DNA of 41,751 nucleotides from Saprospiraceae bacterium (lineage in GTDB: Bacteria; Bacteroidota; Bacteroidia; Chitinophagales; Saprospiraceae). Within the stretch, counting starts at the first letter, position 1. Each line of letters starts with the position of its first letter. The position numbers and the translations under genes were made by a program. The stretch covers positions 15,182 through 56,932 of the forward strand of contig JALHMA010000004.1 of assembly GCA_022844265.1 (NCBI GenBank). The letters are read 5' to 3'. The notes beneath the pieces were generated by a model. It made no database searches. It was not told the origin of the DNA and was given only the letters and a program-made list of their open reading frames with translations. Positions 24,350-32,788 of this stretch are shown here, piece by piece.

Positions 24350-26746
24350 ATGGTCGCAACCACCACATCCTCCCGCCACAAAAAACCGCCTGCTCCACAA
24401 GATGAAGCATATCGCCAGGAAGTTTTGCACGATTTCCACATCTGTTGCATCAGCCGGGAAGCAAGTGTTGTTGCCCGTCGGGAAGTACTGATGGGCAAAG
24501 CCAATTTCGGTATTATCGGCGATGGGAAAGAAGTTGCTCAGGTCGCCATGGCAAAAGCCTGGCGAAAAGGAGACTTCCGCTCCGGTTATTACCGGGATCA
24601 GACGCTCCTGTTTGCACTAGGGCAAATGTCGCTCGACAACTTTTTCGGACAGTTGTACGGCGATCCGTATGGCGATCCGTTTTCAGGGGGGCGCCAGATG
24701 AACAGCCATCCGGCTACTGCTTTTGTGGATGAAGCGGGCAATTTTGTGGATCAAAAAAACCGCTACAACATCACCTCTGATATTGCGCCGACGGCGGGTC
24801 AGGTGGCCCGCGGCATTGGTCTGGCTTTCGCCTCCAAAAAATTTCGCGAAAACCCCGCCCTCTGCGGCGAATTATCCAACGGTGGCAACGAAGTCACTTT
24901 TGTAACCATTGGCGACGCTTCCACTTCGGAAGGCGCATTCTGGGAAACCCTGAATGCCGCCGGCGTATTGCAGGTGCCGATGGCTGTCAGCGTTTGGGAC
25001 GACGGATACGGTATCAGTGTGCCCAAAAAGTACCAGACGATCAAAGAAAGTATTTCCGATGCGCTGGCCGGCTTTGAAGTGGAGACCTCGCGCAATACCA
25101 ACGGCATCAATATTTATAAAGGCAAGGCCTGGGATTATCCCGCGCTCTGCCAACTTTACAAGGATGCGATAGATGCAATGCGGGTGAGCCACCGCCCCGC
25201 CTTGATTCATATTCAGGAAGTAACCCAACAACTGGGCCATTCCACTTCGGGCGACCACCGTCGGTACAAAAGCCCGGAACGCCTGGCCTTTGAGGAAGAA
25301 TATGATTGCAACCGCCGCATGGCAGAGTGGATGCTGGAAAGCGGTATCGCCACAGCGGAAGAAATTGAAAAAATAAAATCGGATGCAAAACGCCAGGTGG
25401 TGGAAGCCGCGCAAGCCGCTTACCGCAATTACCACGACCGGGTGGGAGCACTGAAAAACCAACTACTTCCCCTGCTTCAGACATTACAAACAGCGCATCC
25501 TGAATTGCCTGCCCTGGGATTATTATCGAATGAATTGACCCAGAAAAGGGAGCCGCTTCGGTTTGAATTGTTGCAAATTGCCCGACGTGCCCAGGCAGTG
25601 CTGAACGGAAAAAACAGCGATGCCCTGTCTGCATTGGCCGGTTTCGTACAGAGCGAAACAACGGAAGGCGACCGTATCTATTCGCGTTTCCTCTTAAGCG
25701 AATCGCCAAAATCGCCGCTTCTGGTTCCGGTAGTACCGGCGGTTTATGCTCCAGATGCGCCCATGAAGGATGGTTATGAAGTGCTCAACGCTTGTTTCGA
25801 CTACCAATTTACACACCGCCCAGAAGTTTTTGCTTTCGGCGAAGATGTCGGACATATCGGGGATGTGAACCAGGGCCTGCGCGGTATGCAGCAAAAACAC
25901 GGTGCAGAACGCGTATTTGATACCGGTATCCGGGAATGGACCATCATGGGCCAAGCCATCGGGATGGCCATGCGCGGACTGCGACCCATTGCTGAAATTC
26001 AATACCTCGATTACCTGTTGTACGGCCTTGCCCCACTGTCCGACGACCTGTGCACCCTGCGCTGGCGTTCCAACAACCTGCAGGCTGCTCCGGCCATCAT
26101 ACGGACGCGCGGACACCGTTTGGTAGGCGTCTGGCACAGCGGCTCTCCGATGGGGCTGATGCTGGGTTCACTGCGCGGTATGCACATCTGCGTGCCCCGC
26201 AATATGGTGCAGGCAGCCGGTATGTATAACACCCTCCTGCGCGGCGACGATCCGGCTATTGTGGTGGAAGTGCTGAACGGCTACCGTTTGAAGGAGCGCC
26301 TGCCCGACAATGTTGGCGAATTCACGGTGCCGCTGGGCATTCCTGAAATATTGCGCAGTGGCACAGACCTGACGCTGATTACTTACGGCGCTTGCGTTCG
26401 TATTGCGGAAGAAGCCGCAGCGCAGTTAGAGCAATTCCATGTTTCTATTGAAATAGTGGATATTCAGACACTTTTACCCTTCGATCTGCCTCAAACCTGT
26501 CTTGCAAGTTTGAAAAAGACAAATCGGGTGCTGGTACTCGACGAAGACTTTGAAGGTGGCGCATCCGCGTATATCCTGCAGCAGTTGCTGGAAAAACAAG
26601 GCGGCTACGGTTACCTGGATGCTGCGCCTGCAACGCTTGTCGCCAAACCGCATCGCCCAGCGTATGGCCAGGACGGCGATTACCATTCCAAACCACAGGT
26701 GGAAGATGTGGTGCAAAAAGTGCTGCAAATCATGCAGGCAAATTAA
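24350..26746 (+). CDS. 2-oxoacid dehydrogenase E1, fused alpha and beta subunits
   Basis: This thiamine-diphosphate enzyme decarboxylates a 2-oxoacid (branched-chain or pyruvate) and passes the acyl group to lipoyl-E2. The 798 residues contain E1 alpha (about 1-430) joined to E1 beta (about 465-798). In alpha, YYRDQTLLFALG and the cofactor motif TIGDASTSEGAFWETLNAAG (a GDx...N pattern) are visible, then WDDGYGISVPKKYQ. In beta, FAFGEDVGHIGDVNQGL, GVWHSGSPMGLMLGS and VLDEDFEGGASAYI are family landmarks. Fused E1 of this kind is common in Bacteroidota. The start at 24350 is set by the promoter. E2 and E3 genes are not nearby. A stem of AAAAGGCAA-type words with a final T-run follows as terminator. 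Confidence 0.93.
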   Translation: MVATTTSSRHKKPPAPQDEAYRQEVLHDFHICCISREASVVARREVLMGKANFGIIGDGKEVAQVAMAKAWRKGDFRSGYYRDQTLLFALGQMSLDNFFGQLYGDPYGDPFSGGRQMNSHPATAFVDEAGNFVDQKNRYNITSDIAPTAGQVARGIGLAFASKKFRENPALCGELSNGGNEVTFVTIGDASTSEGAFWETLNAAGVLQVPMAVSVWDDGYGISVPKKYQTIKESISDALAGFEVETSRNTNGINIYKGKAWDYPALCQLYKDAIDAMRVSHRPALIHIQEVTQQLGHSTSGDHRRYKSPERLAFEEEYDCNRRMAEWMLESGIATAEEIEKIKSDAKRQVVEAAQAAYRNYHDRVGALKNQLLPLLQTLQTAHPELPALGLLSNELTQKREPLRFELLQIARRAQAVLNGKNSDALSALAGFVQSETTEGDRIYSRFLLSESPKSPLLVPVVPAVYAPDAPMKDGYEVLNACFDYQFTHRPEVFAFGEDVGHIGDVNQGLRGMQQKHGAERVFDTGIREWTIMGQAIGMAMRGLRPIAEIQYLDYLLYGLAPLSDDLCTLRWRSNNLQAAPAIIRTRGHRLVGVWHSGSPMGLMLGSLRGMHICVPRNMVQAAGMYNTLLRGDDPAIVVEVLNGYRLKERLPDNVGEFTVPLGIPEILRSGTDLTLITYGACVRIAEEAAAQLEQFHVSIEIVDIQTLLPFDLPQTCLASLKKTNRVLVLDEDFEGGASAYILQQLLEKQGGYGYLDAAPATLVAKPHRPAYGQDGDYHSKPQVEDVVQKVLQIMQAN

Positions 26747-26833
26747 AAGGCAAAGTGCAAATATGCCATCTCAATGAATGCTTAATTTGCCCTTTGTCCT
26801 GTGCTTTTTGCCCTTTGCTCCTTGCCTTTTTTA
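26745..26833. terminator. Inverted repeat of GGCAAAG words with T-run
   Basis: AAAAGGCAAAGTGCAAA on the left pairs imperfectly with TTTGCTCCTTGCCTTTTTT on the right; the right arm repeats words such as TTTGCCCTTTG. It begins at the E1 stop and ends in TTTTTT, as expected for an intrinsic terminator. It occupies most of the spacer before the next gene (26867). Confidence 0.65.
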
Positions 26834-26866
26834 ATACACGCCTAACCAGATTGACCATAATTATTC

Positions 26867-28072
26867 ATGTTGAAAGTTGGAATTATCCGTGAAGGAAAAG
26901 TGCCGCCCGACGAGCGGGCGCCGCTAAGCCCCGATCAATGCGCCAAAGCACAAGCCTTGCTACCTGTTCAAATTGTTGTTCAGCCGTCTCCGATACGTTG
27001 TTTTAAAGATGAAGATTATACTGCTCAAGGCATTGCCTTACAGGAAGATATGAGCGATTGTGATGTACTTATGGGTGTCAAAGAAGTGCCTGCCGATTGG
27101 CTGATACCTGAGAAGACCTACCTCTTTTTCTCGCACACCATCAAGAAACAACCGTATAACCGAGCTTTGTTGCAGACAGCCATAGCCAAAAACATCCGGC
27201 TGATTGACTACGAAGTGCTGACCAATGAAAATGGCGAACGTTTGGTAGCATTCGGTTATTATGCTGGTATCGTAGGCGCCCACAATGCGTTGTGGACCTG
27301 GGGACGTCGAACCGGCCAGTTTTCATTGCCTCGGTTATATGAAAGCCATAATTACGCTGAGATGCTCCATGTTTATCAGCAAACACCTTTGCCGCCCCTG
27401 CGCATCGTACTGACAGGTTCCGGGCGCGTTGCCTCCGGCGCAGCCAAAAACCTGCTGGATATGGGTATCACCCAGGTGCCGCCGGAAGCGTTTTTGACGC
27501 AGGATTTTACGAAGCCTGTATTCACGCAGGTTCATGCGGAGCATTATGTGCAGCATCGCGAACCCGGACAGCCGTTTGATAAAAAGGATTATTACCGGCA
27601 CGGCGAAAATTATATAAGCGTATTTGCACCGTATTACCGCAGAACCGATATTTTTATCAACGGTATTTTTTATGATAAAAAAGCGCCGGCGTTTTTTACC
27701 GTGACAGATATGCAACAGCCTGATTTTCATATTCGGGTGGTGGCTGACATCTCCTGCGATATTATGCCGGGCTCTTCCGTACCATGTACCATCCGACCGA
27801 GTAAAATCACCGATCCGGTGTATGGTTTTGACCCCGCAACAGGTTTGGAAACAGCGCCTTATCTTTCCGCTTCGGTAGATGTGATGGCCATAGACAACCT
27901 GCCTTCCGAACTCCCGCGGGATGCGTCTGTGTTTTTCGGGGAGCAGTTGTTGCAGCATATTTTGCCCGAATTAGCCCGTGATAACCAAAGTGCAGTGCTC
28001 CGGCGCGCCACAATTGCCGATAAAGGCACTTTAACACCCGCATTTGAATACCTTCAGGATTACGTAAACTAA
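26867..28072 (+). CDS. Saccharopine/alanine dehydrogenase-like NAD(P) oxidoreductase
   Basis: The 401 residues begin like the AlaDH/PNT and LYS1 families (LKVGIIREGKVPPDERAPLS). The catalytic-site region includes LMGVKEVP and FFSHTIKKQPYNRALL, a lysine and histidine pair like that of saccharopine dehydrogenase (NAD+, lysine-forming). The nucleotide-binding motif is IVLTGSGRVASGAAKNLL near residue 180. Later VVADISCDIMPGSSVPCT is typical of the LYS1-type C-terminal domain. It probably cleaves or forms saccharopine or a similar imino-acid product. It is followed eight bases later by an unknown exported protein, so the two likely share a transcript. Confidence 0.85.
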   Translation: MLKVGIIREGKVPPDERAPLSPDQCAKAQALLPVQIVVQPSPIRCFKDEDYTAQGIALQEDMSDCDVLMGVKEVPADWLIPEKTYLFFSHTIKKQPYNRALLQTAIAKNIRLIDYEVLTNENGERLVAFGYYAGIVGAHNALWTWGRRTGQFSLPRLYESHNYAEMLHVYQQTPLPPLRIVLTGSGRVASGAAKNLLDMGITQVPPEAFLTQDFTKPVFTQVHAEHYVQHREPGQPFDKKDYYRHGENYISVFAPYYRRTDIFINGIFYDKKAPAFFTVTDMQQPDFHIRVVADISCDIMPGSSVPCTIRPSKITDPVYGFDPATGLETAPYLSASVDVMAIDNLPSELPRDASVFFGEQLLQHILPELARDNQSAVLRRATIADKGTLTPAFEYLQDYVN

Positions 28073-28080
28073 TACTAGTT

Positions 28081-28815
28081 ATGAAATACGCCCTTTTGCT
28101 GATCCCGGTACTTGTATCCGGCGCTTTATTTGCCCAAAAAAACACCGTCAAAACACTGGACAAAGCCTCGTTTCTGCGCGAGATACTGGGCGCCCGATAT
28201 GTCAAATCGGACAAGGCCTGGACGCTGCCCCGTACGCAGGCAGTGCTCGACACGTTTGAAGTGGAAGCCCACGGAGGACTGTATGTGGCAGTAGACACCA
28301 TTGCCATCCGCGATGTGGGCGGCGACAAGGAAGCCTGGGTGCTGTTCACCGTAGAGGGTTATTTTTTCAATTTCGCCCGCCTGGAAAAAACGCAGGATGG
28401 CTGGAGGGTCAAAAACATGTACTACCGCCTGCATGAGGGCGCACCCGGCCAGTACGCTCCTCTTGCATTTTATATCCAGATGATAGGTTCCAAAACTTTT
28501 ATTGCTATACAGGAAGATTGGCATGCCAGCGGCGTCATCACCACCAAATGGGTGTTGTACGAACCGTTCAGCGCCAAATTAGCGGCAGAGATAGATATGG
28601 CAAGGCTCGGTGAAAAAGAACAGAATCCGGCCCAGTACAGCGAAGTTTCATTTGTTCAGGTCAGATACGAAACCGTTCAGCCACCGCTGCCGGATATTAT
28701 GCTTACGCAAAACGTGGAATCGAAAAAGAAAGGTTCACCGGTTGCAACGACTTCCCGGACGCTGCGATACCGCTGGGATGCAAGGCGGGCAGTTTTTTAT
28801 AAAGTGGGAAAATAA
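28081..28815 (+). CDS. Exported protein of unknown function
   Basis: The protein has 244 residues. A signal peptide (MKYALLLIPVLVSGALFAQ) precedes a mature part with no family I recognise. The middle is beta-rich (YFFNFARLEKTQDGWRVKNM and YAPLAFYIQMIGSKTF), with alternating hydrophobic strands that could form a calycin-like or small barrel domain; the end is basic (TLRYRWDARRAVFYKVGK). There are no cysteines for lipidation. It starts eight bases after the dehydrogenase gene, so it is probably translated from the same mRNA, but no shared function is evident. Confidence 0.8.
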   Translation: MKYALLLIPVLVSGALFAQKNTVKTLDKASFLREILGARYVKSDKAWTLPRTQAVLDTFEVEAHGGLYVAVDTIAIRDVGGDKEAWVLFTVEGYFFNFARLEKTQDGWRVKNMYYRLHEGAPGQYAPLAFYIQMIGSKTFIAIQEDWHASGVITTKWVLYEPFSAKLAAEIDMARLGEKEQNPAQYSEVSFVQVRYETVQPPLPDIMLTQNVESKKKGSPVATTSRTLRYRWDARRAVFYKVGK

Positions 28816-28820
28816 TGCGC

Positions 28821-28920
28821 ATTTGATTTATTTATAAAGTTTTTACTAAAATGTATCTATTTATATTTTTCGTTTAAGATATTTGCCAAAACAATACATT
28901 GGCAAAACGATAAATCAAAT
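28821..28920. repeat. Two nested short inverted repeats before the OmpA gene
   Basis: ATTTGATTTAT (28821-28831) pairs with ATAAATCAAAT (28910-28920). Inside it TTTGCCAA (28882-28889) pairs with TTGGCAAA (28899-28906). The arrangement spans almost the entire spacer between the unknown exported protein and the OmpA gene. A near -7 box GATATTTG is at 28878-28885. Confidence 0.65.
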
Positions 28921-28925
28921 TACAC

Positions 28926-29732
28926 ATGAAGATTCCACTCTGGTTAATTGCCCTGCTGCTGGTCGGGTACACCATTTGGTGCGCCAACTTTTGGCACTCC
29001 TATCAGGTACGACACTGCTGCGGCGATGATGCAGCGCTCGCTGCCGGTACGCAAAGTTCCGGCGTACCCTTATTTAAATGGAACGCGGATAAACCCGTCG
29101 AGGACGCAAATTTTGCTGCCTGGAAAAAAAGTCTGCTGGCAAAAGGCGGACAGGGCGACACCCTCGTAATCACCGGTTATTACCGAAGCGGTGAAGCTGA
29201 TGGCGAAAAACTCGCCCTGGCCCGGGCTGCGGCCATTCGCGATATGCTCGCGCCGGAATTCCCCGCCAGCCGCGTCCGACTCGCCACTTCACTGGTGAAA
29301 GACGGCCTCGTTGAAAACGGCGATCCGAAAGAATCCGCCTCCTTCTCCTGGTCGAAAATGGTGCTGAAAAAAGAAGACAGCGCTATTATCGAGTCGGATA
29401 AAGACGTCATTCTCCTGTTCCCGTTCAATTCGACGGAAAAAGAACACGATCCTAAAGTGGATGCCTACCTGAAAGAACTGTGCGACAAACACAAAAGCAC
29501 CAATGCGACTTTCATCGTAATTGGTCATACCGACGATGTAGGGGAAGATGCAAGCAATATGACCTTCGGCCTCAAACGCGCACAGTCTGTTGTTAAAATC
29601 CTCCAGGACAACGATATCGCTGCCAGTCGCATCCAGACAGGCTCCAAAGGCGAATCCGAACCGGTGGCTGATAACAGCACTGAAGGTGGACGCCACCAAA
29701 ACCGCCGGGTAGTTATCACCGTCAACCGTTAA
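28926..29732 (+). CDS. OmpA-family peptidoglycan-binding protein
   Basis: The protein has 268 residues. A single N-terminal membrane segment (MKIPLWLIALLLVGYTIWCA) anchors it. Residues about 45-130 resemble a degenerate first OmpA-like module (TLVITGYYRSGEADGEKLAL, AAAIRDMLAPEFPASRV). The C-terminal OmpA domain (about 155-268) is complete: FPFNSTEKE, IVIGHTDDVGEDASN, LKRAQSVVKIL, TGSKGESEPVADN and GRHQNRRVVITV, with the Asp and Arg that hold diaminopimelate visible in the GHTDD and NRRV segments. It links the envelope to peptidoglycan. The HhH coiled-coil gene follows 22 bp later, suggesting one operon. Confidence 0.9.
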   Translation: MKIPLWLIALLLVGYTIWCANFWHSYQVRHCCGDDAALAAGTQSSGVPLFKWNADKPVEDANFAAWKKSLLAKGGQGDTLVITGYYRSGEADGEKLALARAAAIRDMLAPEFPASRVRLATSLVKDGLVENGDPKESASFSWSKMVLKKEDSAIIESDKDVILLFPFNSTEKEHDPKVDAYLKELCDKHKSTNATFIVIGHTDDVGEDASNMTFGLKRAQSVVKILQDNDIAASRIQTGSKGESEPVADNSTEGGRHQNRRVVITVNR

Positions 29733-29754
29733 ACTTTCAAAACGAACTTAAGCC

Positions 29755-30417
29755 ATGCTTTTTTCTTATATTTTCCTGCAATGTAGTTTCATGGACCACC
29801 TGCCTGTGGCCCTCGCCTTATGCCTCCTGCCCTTCCTTTTAGGCTGGCTGGCTGCTTATGCCTTTTATAATGTCGGCGGACTGAAAGGTCAGATCAATGA
29901 CCTGACTACTCAAAACGGGGCATTGAATACGAAAGTGACTTCGCTCAATGGCGAACTGACCGACCTGCGCGTACAACTCACGCAGCGCGATGCTGAAATA
30001 GAGCGTCTGAATGACCTGCTTCGCAAAACAAAAAGCGATCTGATCATGGCAGAAAGCGAACGCAATGCCTTGCGCGAACAATTGGCCAATGCGGGCGGCG
30101 GCGCTGCCTCCAAAGTCGCCAAGGCGGCTGCCGTGGCTACGATTCTGTTTGCCGGAACGAAATACAAAACGGACGATCTGAAAATTGTAGAAGGTATCGG
30201 ACCAAAAATCGCCGACCTGCTCATCAAAGAAGGTATCACAACCTGGAAAGCGCTGTCCGGAACTTCGCCCGAGACCCTCACAGGAATCCTGCAGGCCGCA
30301 GGCCCGAACTTCCAGATTCACAACCCGGGTTCCTGGCCGCATCAGGCCCGCCTCGCCGATGAAGGCAAGTGGGATGAATTGAAGGCACTCCAGGATGAAT
30401 TGAGCGGAGGCAAGTAA
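29755..30417 (+). CDS. Membrane-anchored coiled-coil protein with helix-hairpin-helix end
   Basis: The protein has 220 residues. A membrane helix lies at about 17-37 (ALALCLLPFLLGWLAAYAF); an alternative start at 29791 would shorten the tail before it. A long coiled coil follows (about 45-115, QINDLTTQNGALNTKVTSLN, REQLANAG), then an Ala/Lys-rich hinge, and a C-terminal domain with LKIVEGIGPKIADLLIKEGI, a helix-hairpin-helix like that of the ribosomal-protein/DNA-repair type. The end GSWPHQARLADEGKWDELK is a conserved Bacteroidota pattern I have seen as 'HhH domain protein' of unknown role. It probably works with the OmpA protein upstream. Confidence 0.8.
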   Translation: MLFSYIFLQCSFMDHLPVALALCLLPFLLGWLAAYAFYNVGGLKGQINDLTTQNGALNTKVTSLNGELTDLRVQLTQRDAEIERLNDLLRKTKSDLIMAESERNALREQLANAGGGAASKVAKAAAVATILFAGTKYKTDDLKIVEGIGPKIADLLIKEGITTWKALSGTSPETLTGILQAAGPNFQIHNPGSWPHQARLADEGKWDELKALQDELSGGK

Positions 30418-30442
30418 TTAGAAGTGAGAGGTGAGAAGTGAG

Positions 30443-30554
30443 AACGGTAGCATGGCCTTCAGGCCGTCGGGAAAAGGGGCATTTATGCCCTGAAAACTAT
30501 AAAAAGCGCCATAAATGGCGCTTGTCCCGACAGTCTGAAGGCTGTGCTACCGTT
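30443..30554. terminator. Inverted repeat containing the galE stop codon
   Basis: The arms 30443-30472 and 30525-30554 pair at 25 of 30 bases by eye. Inside is a perfect hairpin AAGCGCCA-TAAA-TGGCGCTT and a GGGCA/TGCCC pair. The right arm ends in a T-run on the plus strand, so it can terminate the HhH gene, while its complement carries the galE stop TAG (30547-30549). The short preceding stretch repeats GAGAAGTGAGAGGTG. Confidence 0.75.
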
Positions 30555-31569
30555 TTTTTTCCATTAACGCCTGTTGCCAGCGCCAGGCATCGGTCAACGC
30601 TTCTGCTACGTTGCGTTTGGCTTTCCAGCCCAATTGTTCTGCCGATTTTTGTACATCGGCATATACAGCCGTCACATCGCCGGATCTGCGCGGCCCCAGT
30701 TTGTAATTTAATGGTTGCCCGCTCACTTGTTCGAAGGTCTTGACCAACTGCATCACGCTGACGCCTTCACCTGTGCCGATATTAAAAACATCGTAGTAGT
30801 TGTCAATATCCTTTTTGAGCAGAAATTGTAAAGCCGCCACATGCGCTTCCGCCAGGTCGAGCACATGAATGTAGTCCCGGATACAAGTGCCGTCGGGGGT
30901 AGGGTAGTCGTGGCCGAAAATAGTCAGCGATGCGCGCTGACCCGCTGCCGTTTGGGTGATAAAAGGAATCAGGTTGCCCGGTACGCCGCGTGGTAATTCG
31001 CCGATAGCAGCAGAAGGATGGGCTCCGATGGGGTTGAAATAGCGCAATGAAATGATTCTCAATGCATTGCCGGCGGCTACGGTGTCGTGCAGTATTTCCT
31101 CTCCGATCTGTTTGGTGTTGCCATAAACCGAGGACGCGGGTTGGACGGGCGTTTCTTCCGTTACAGGCAGTGTGTCAGGCTCTCCATACACGGTGCAGGA
31201 AGACGAAAAAATCAGGTTGGACACCCGGCATTCGAGCATGGTTTGCACCAAAACGATGAGCGAACCGAGGTTGTTGTCATAGTATTCCAGGGGTTTTTGC
31301 ATGGATTCGCCAACGGCTTTAAATGCCGCAAAATGAATCACACCTTCAATGTTTTCTTCGCGGATGATGCGTCGGAGCGTTTCCCTGTTGTGGCAATTTT
31401 CCGCGTATATGATTGGTTTTGAACCCATTATTTGTTCCAAACCATCCAGGACACCTTGTTCCGAATTGGAGAAATCGTCTAAAATTACCGGGCGGAAACC
31501 TGCTTCAGTGAGGGCTATCACGGTATGCGAACCGATGAATCCGGCGCCGCCGGTAACGAGTATGTTCAT
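30547..31569 (-). CDS. galE: UDP-glucose 4-epimerase
   Basis: GalE interconverts UDP-glucose and UDP-galactose and supplies galactose units for polysaccharides and lipids. The NAD-binding motif is VTGGAGFIGSHT (5-16); the catalytic Ser is in FSSSCTVYGE (S122-S124) and the YxxxK pair in YGNTKQIGEE (Y149, K153). LRYFNPIGAHPS and GTCIRDYIHVLDLAEAH are strong family landmarks. The length of 340 residues is normal. The last residues KKR and the stop lie inside the palindrome at 30525-30554. The start codon is at the edge of another palindrome (31574-31679). Confidence 0.96.
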   Translation of the reverse strand: MNILVTGGAGFIGSHTVIALTEAGFRPVILDDFSNSEQGVLDGLEQIMGSKPIIYAENCHNRETLRRIIREENIEGVIHFAAFKAVGESMQKPLEYYDNNLGSLIVLVQTMLECRVSNLIFSSSCTVYGEPDTLPVTEETPVQPASSVYGNTKQIGEEILHDTVAAGNALRIISLRYFNPIGAHPSAAIGELPRGVPGNLIPFITQTAAGQRASLTIFGHDYPTPDGTCIRDYIHVLDLAEAHVAALQFLLKKDIDNYYDVFNIGTGEGVSVMQLVKTFEQVSGQPLNYKLGPRRSGDVTAVYADVQKSAEQLGWKAKRNVAEALTDAWRWQQALMEKKR

Positions 31570-31573
31570 GTTG

Positions 31574-31679
31574 AGTGTTTAGTGTATGGTGTTTAGTGTT
31601 TAGGGGTGCTTCGCTTTCGGCGACCGTGTGTGGTTTGGGCGGAGCTCCCCCAAACACTAAACACCATACACTAAACACT
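31574..31679. repeat. Inverted repeat of TAGTGTTTAG words filling the spacer before galE
   Basis: The arms 31574-31601 and 31652-31679 are perfect complements over 28 bp and continue inward after one mismatch with GGGG/CCCC. They are strings of AGTGTTTAGTG words. The element fills the 114 bp between the galE start codon (31567-31569) and the stop of the PspA-like gene (31684), both on the minus strand. Confidence 0.88.
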
Positions 31680-31683
31680 AAAG

Positions 31684-32673
31684 TCAGTCGAACAATTTAG
31701 TGTAGTCGTTGTCGTCGCGCAGGATTTCTTTAGGCGGCGTATTCAGGTCGAGCGGTTTTTCCATGGGAGTGGCTTTTTTCTCTTTCCCACTCGGCGCATG
31801 CAGCGGGCTTTCTTTTTCCCACTTTTCCAGTAACAGAAGACCTTCTTCTTCAAATACGCCGTTTTGCAGGTCGATAGAAGCCATCAGGTTTTTACTGGTA
31901 TCCATAAAGCGCTCCATTTCACCTACTTTCTGGCCCACGTCTTCCGCCAGCGCTTCGAGCGCCTGATCATACAGGGCGCGCTGATCGGGGTCGCCGCTGA
32001 TGATGCTCATGGCAGAACGGATAGCGCTGTGGCTGGCAGCGATGGCTTTGTATTCCTGTTCTTTCAGGCTGACCTGATCCTTGGTATCTTCGAGCACCAG
32101 TTCCGAGTTTTCATACATCTTCGTCAACACCCGGTACAGAATCTCCATTCGTTTGTACAGCACATCGTATTTGGCATTGGCTTCCTGCAAACGACCGGCT
32201 TTTCTGGCGGAAAGCGCCATATTTTTTTCATCTTGCTGCTTTTTGGCACGGTCGGCAATGGTCATGTTCTTCTGGATTTCGGCGTTGTTGCCATCCATAG
32301 TGCCTTTGAGTTGGCGCATCTGACCGCGCAAGGCGCCGATTTGTTTGCTCATCGAACGCAAATTGTTTTCCAGGTCCTCGATATAGGATTTCAGGATAGA
32401 AATAGGGTCGATTTTTACAAATAGTCCGGTTATCCAGCGCATGACCGATTTGTACATGTACCAGAACAGGTTGCGCGTTTTCGGATCGAGCACAACAAAA
32501 ACAACCGCCGCCAATGCAGCCAGCATACCCGCCAGGTACAAGGTATTTTGCGCCAGTACAATCAATGTGGGAAGCAAGGCGCTGAGCAGCACGCCTCCTC
32601 CAATAACGCCTGCTGCCAGAAAAAGCAAGCCTGTAATACCTTCCGGTCTACTCCAAAACGATTTTTGCTCCAT
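31684..32673 (-). CDS. PspA/IM30-like protein with N-terminal membrane hairpin
   Basis: The protein has 329 residues. Two hydrophobic helices (about 13-40 and 44-62) are followed by VKIDPISILKSYIEDLENNL near 86-106. That layout, DP then a long helix starting with I-x-x-x-I-x-x-L/M-E, is like the start of PspA/IM30, the bacterial relatives of ESCRT-III. A long coiled-coil core (about 91-270) has the internal AARKAGRLQEANAKYDVLYK -type break at the place where PspA has its short helix. The C-terminus is acidic and disordered. I infer membrane-binding polymer activity, but homology needs a profile search. The gene is preceded by a coiled-coil gene on the same strand. Confidence 0.65.
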   Translation of the reverse strand: MEQKSFWSRPEGITGLLFLAAGVIGGGVLLSALLPTLIVLAQNTLYLAGMLAALAAVVFVVLDPKTRNLFWYMYKSVMRWITGLFVKIDPISILKSYIEDLENNLRSMSKQIGALRGQMRQLKGTMDGNNAEIQKNMTIADRAKKQQDEKNMALSARKAGRLQEANAKYDVLYKRMEILYRVLTKMYENSELVLEDTKDQVSLKEQEYKAIAASHSAIRSAMSIISGDPDQRALYDQALEALAEDVGQKVGEMERFMDTSKNLMASIDLQNGVFEEEGLLLLEKWEKESPLHAPSGKEKKATPMEKPLDLNTPPKEILRDDNDYTKLFD

Positions 32674-32690
32674 GTATATTTTTTTATTCG

Positions 32691-32780
32691 TTTGATGGTT
32701 TGGGCGGTTTGATGGTTTGAGGTGGTAACCAAAGGCTTTAAGTTACCACCCCAAACCATCAAACTTTCCAAACTATCAAA
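32691..32780. repeat. Inverted repeat of TTTGATGGTTTGG words filling a spacer
   Basis: The arms 32691-32729 and 32742-32780 pair at 34 of 39 bases; the centre is GGTGGTAAC/GTTACCACC with a 12-nt loop. The words are TTTGATGGTTTGG. It fills nearly all of the 115 bp between two minus-strand genes, the PspA-like gene (starts 32673) and the coiled-coil gene (ends 32789). Confidence 0.85.
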
Positions 32781-32788
32781 CCATTCAT

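Noticed and set aside
24350-26746. Fused E1 alpha-beta as an unusual fusion
   Set aside because: The same fusion of about 800 residues is widespread in Bacteroidota.
30438-30743. Plus-strand open frame across the galE end
   Set aside because: It overlaps the palindrome and galE on the opposite strand and has no protein-like features.
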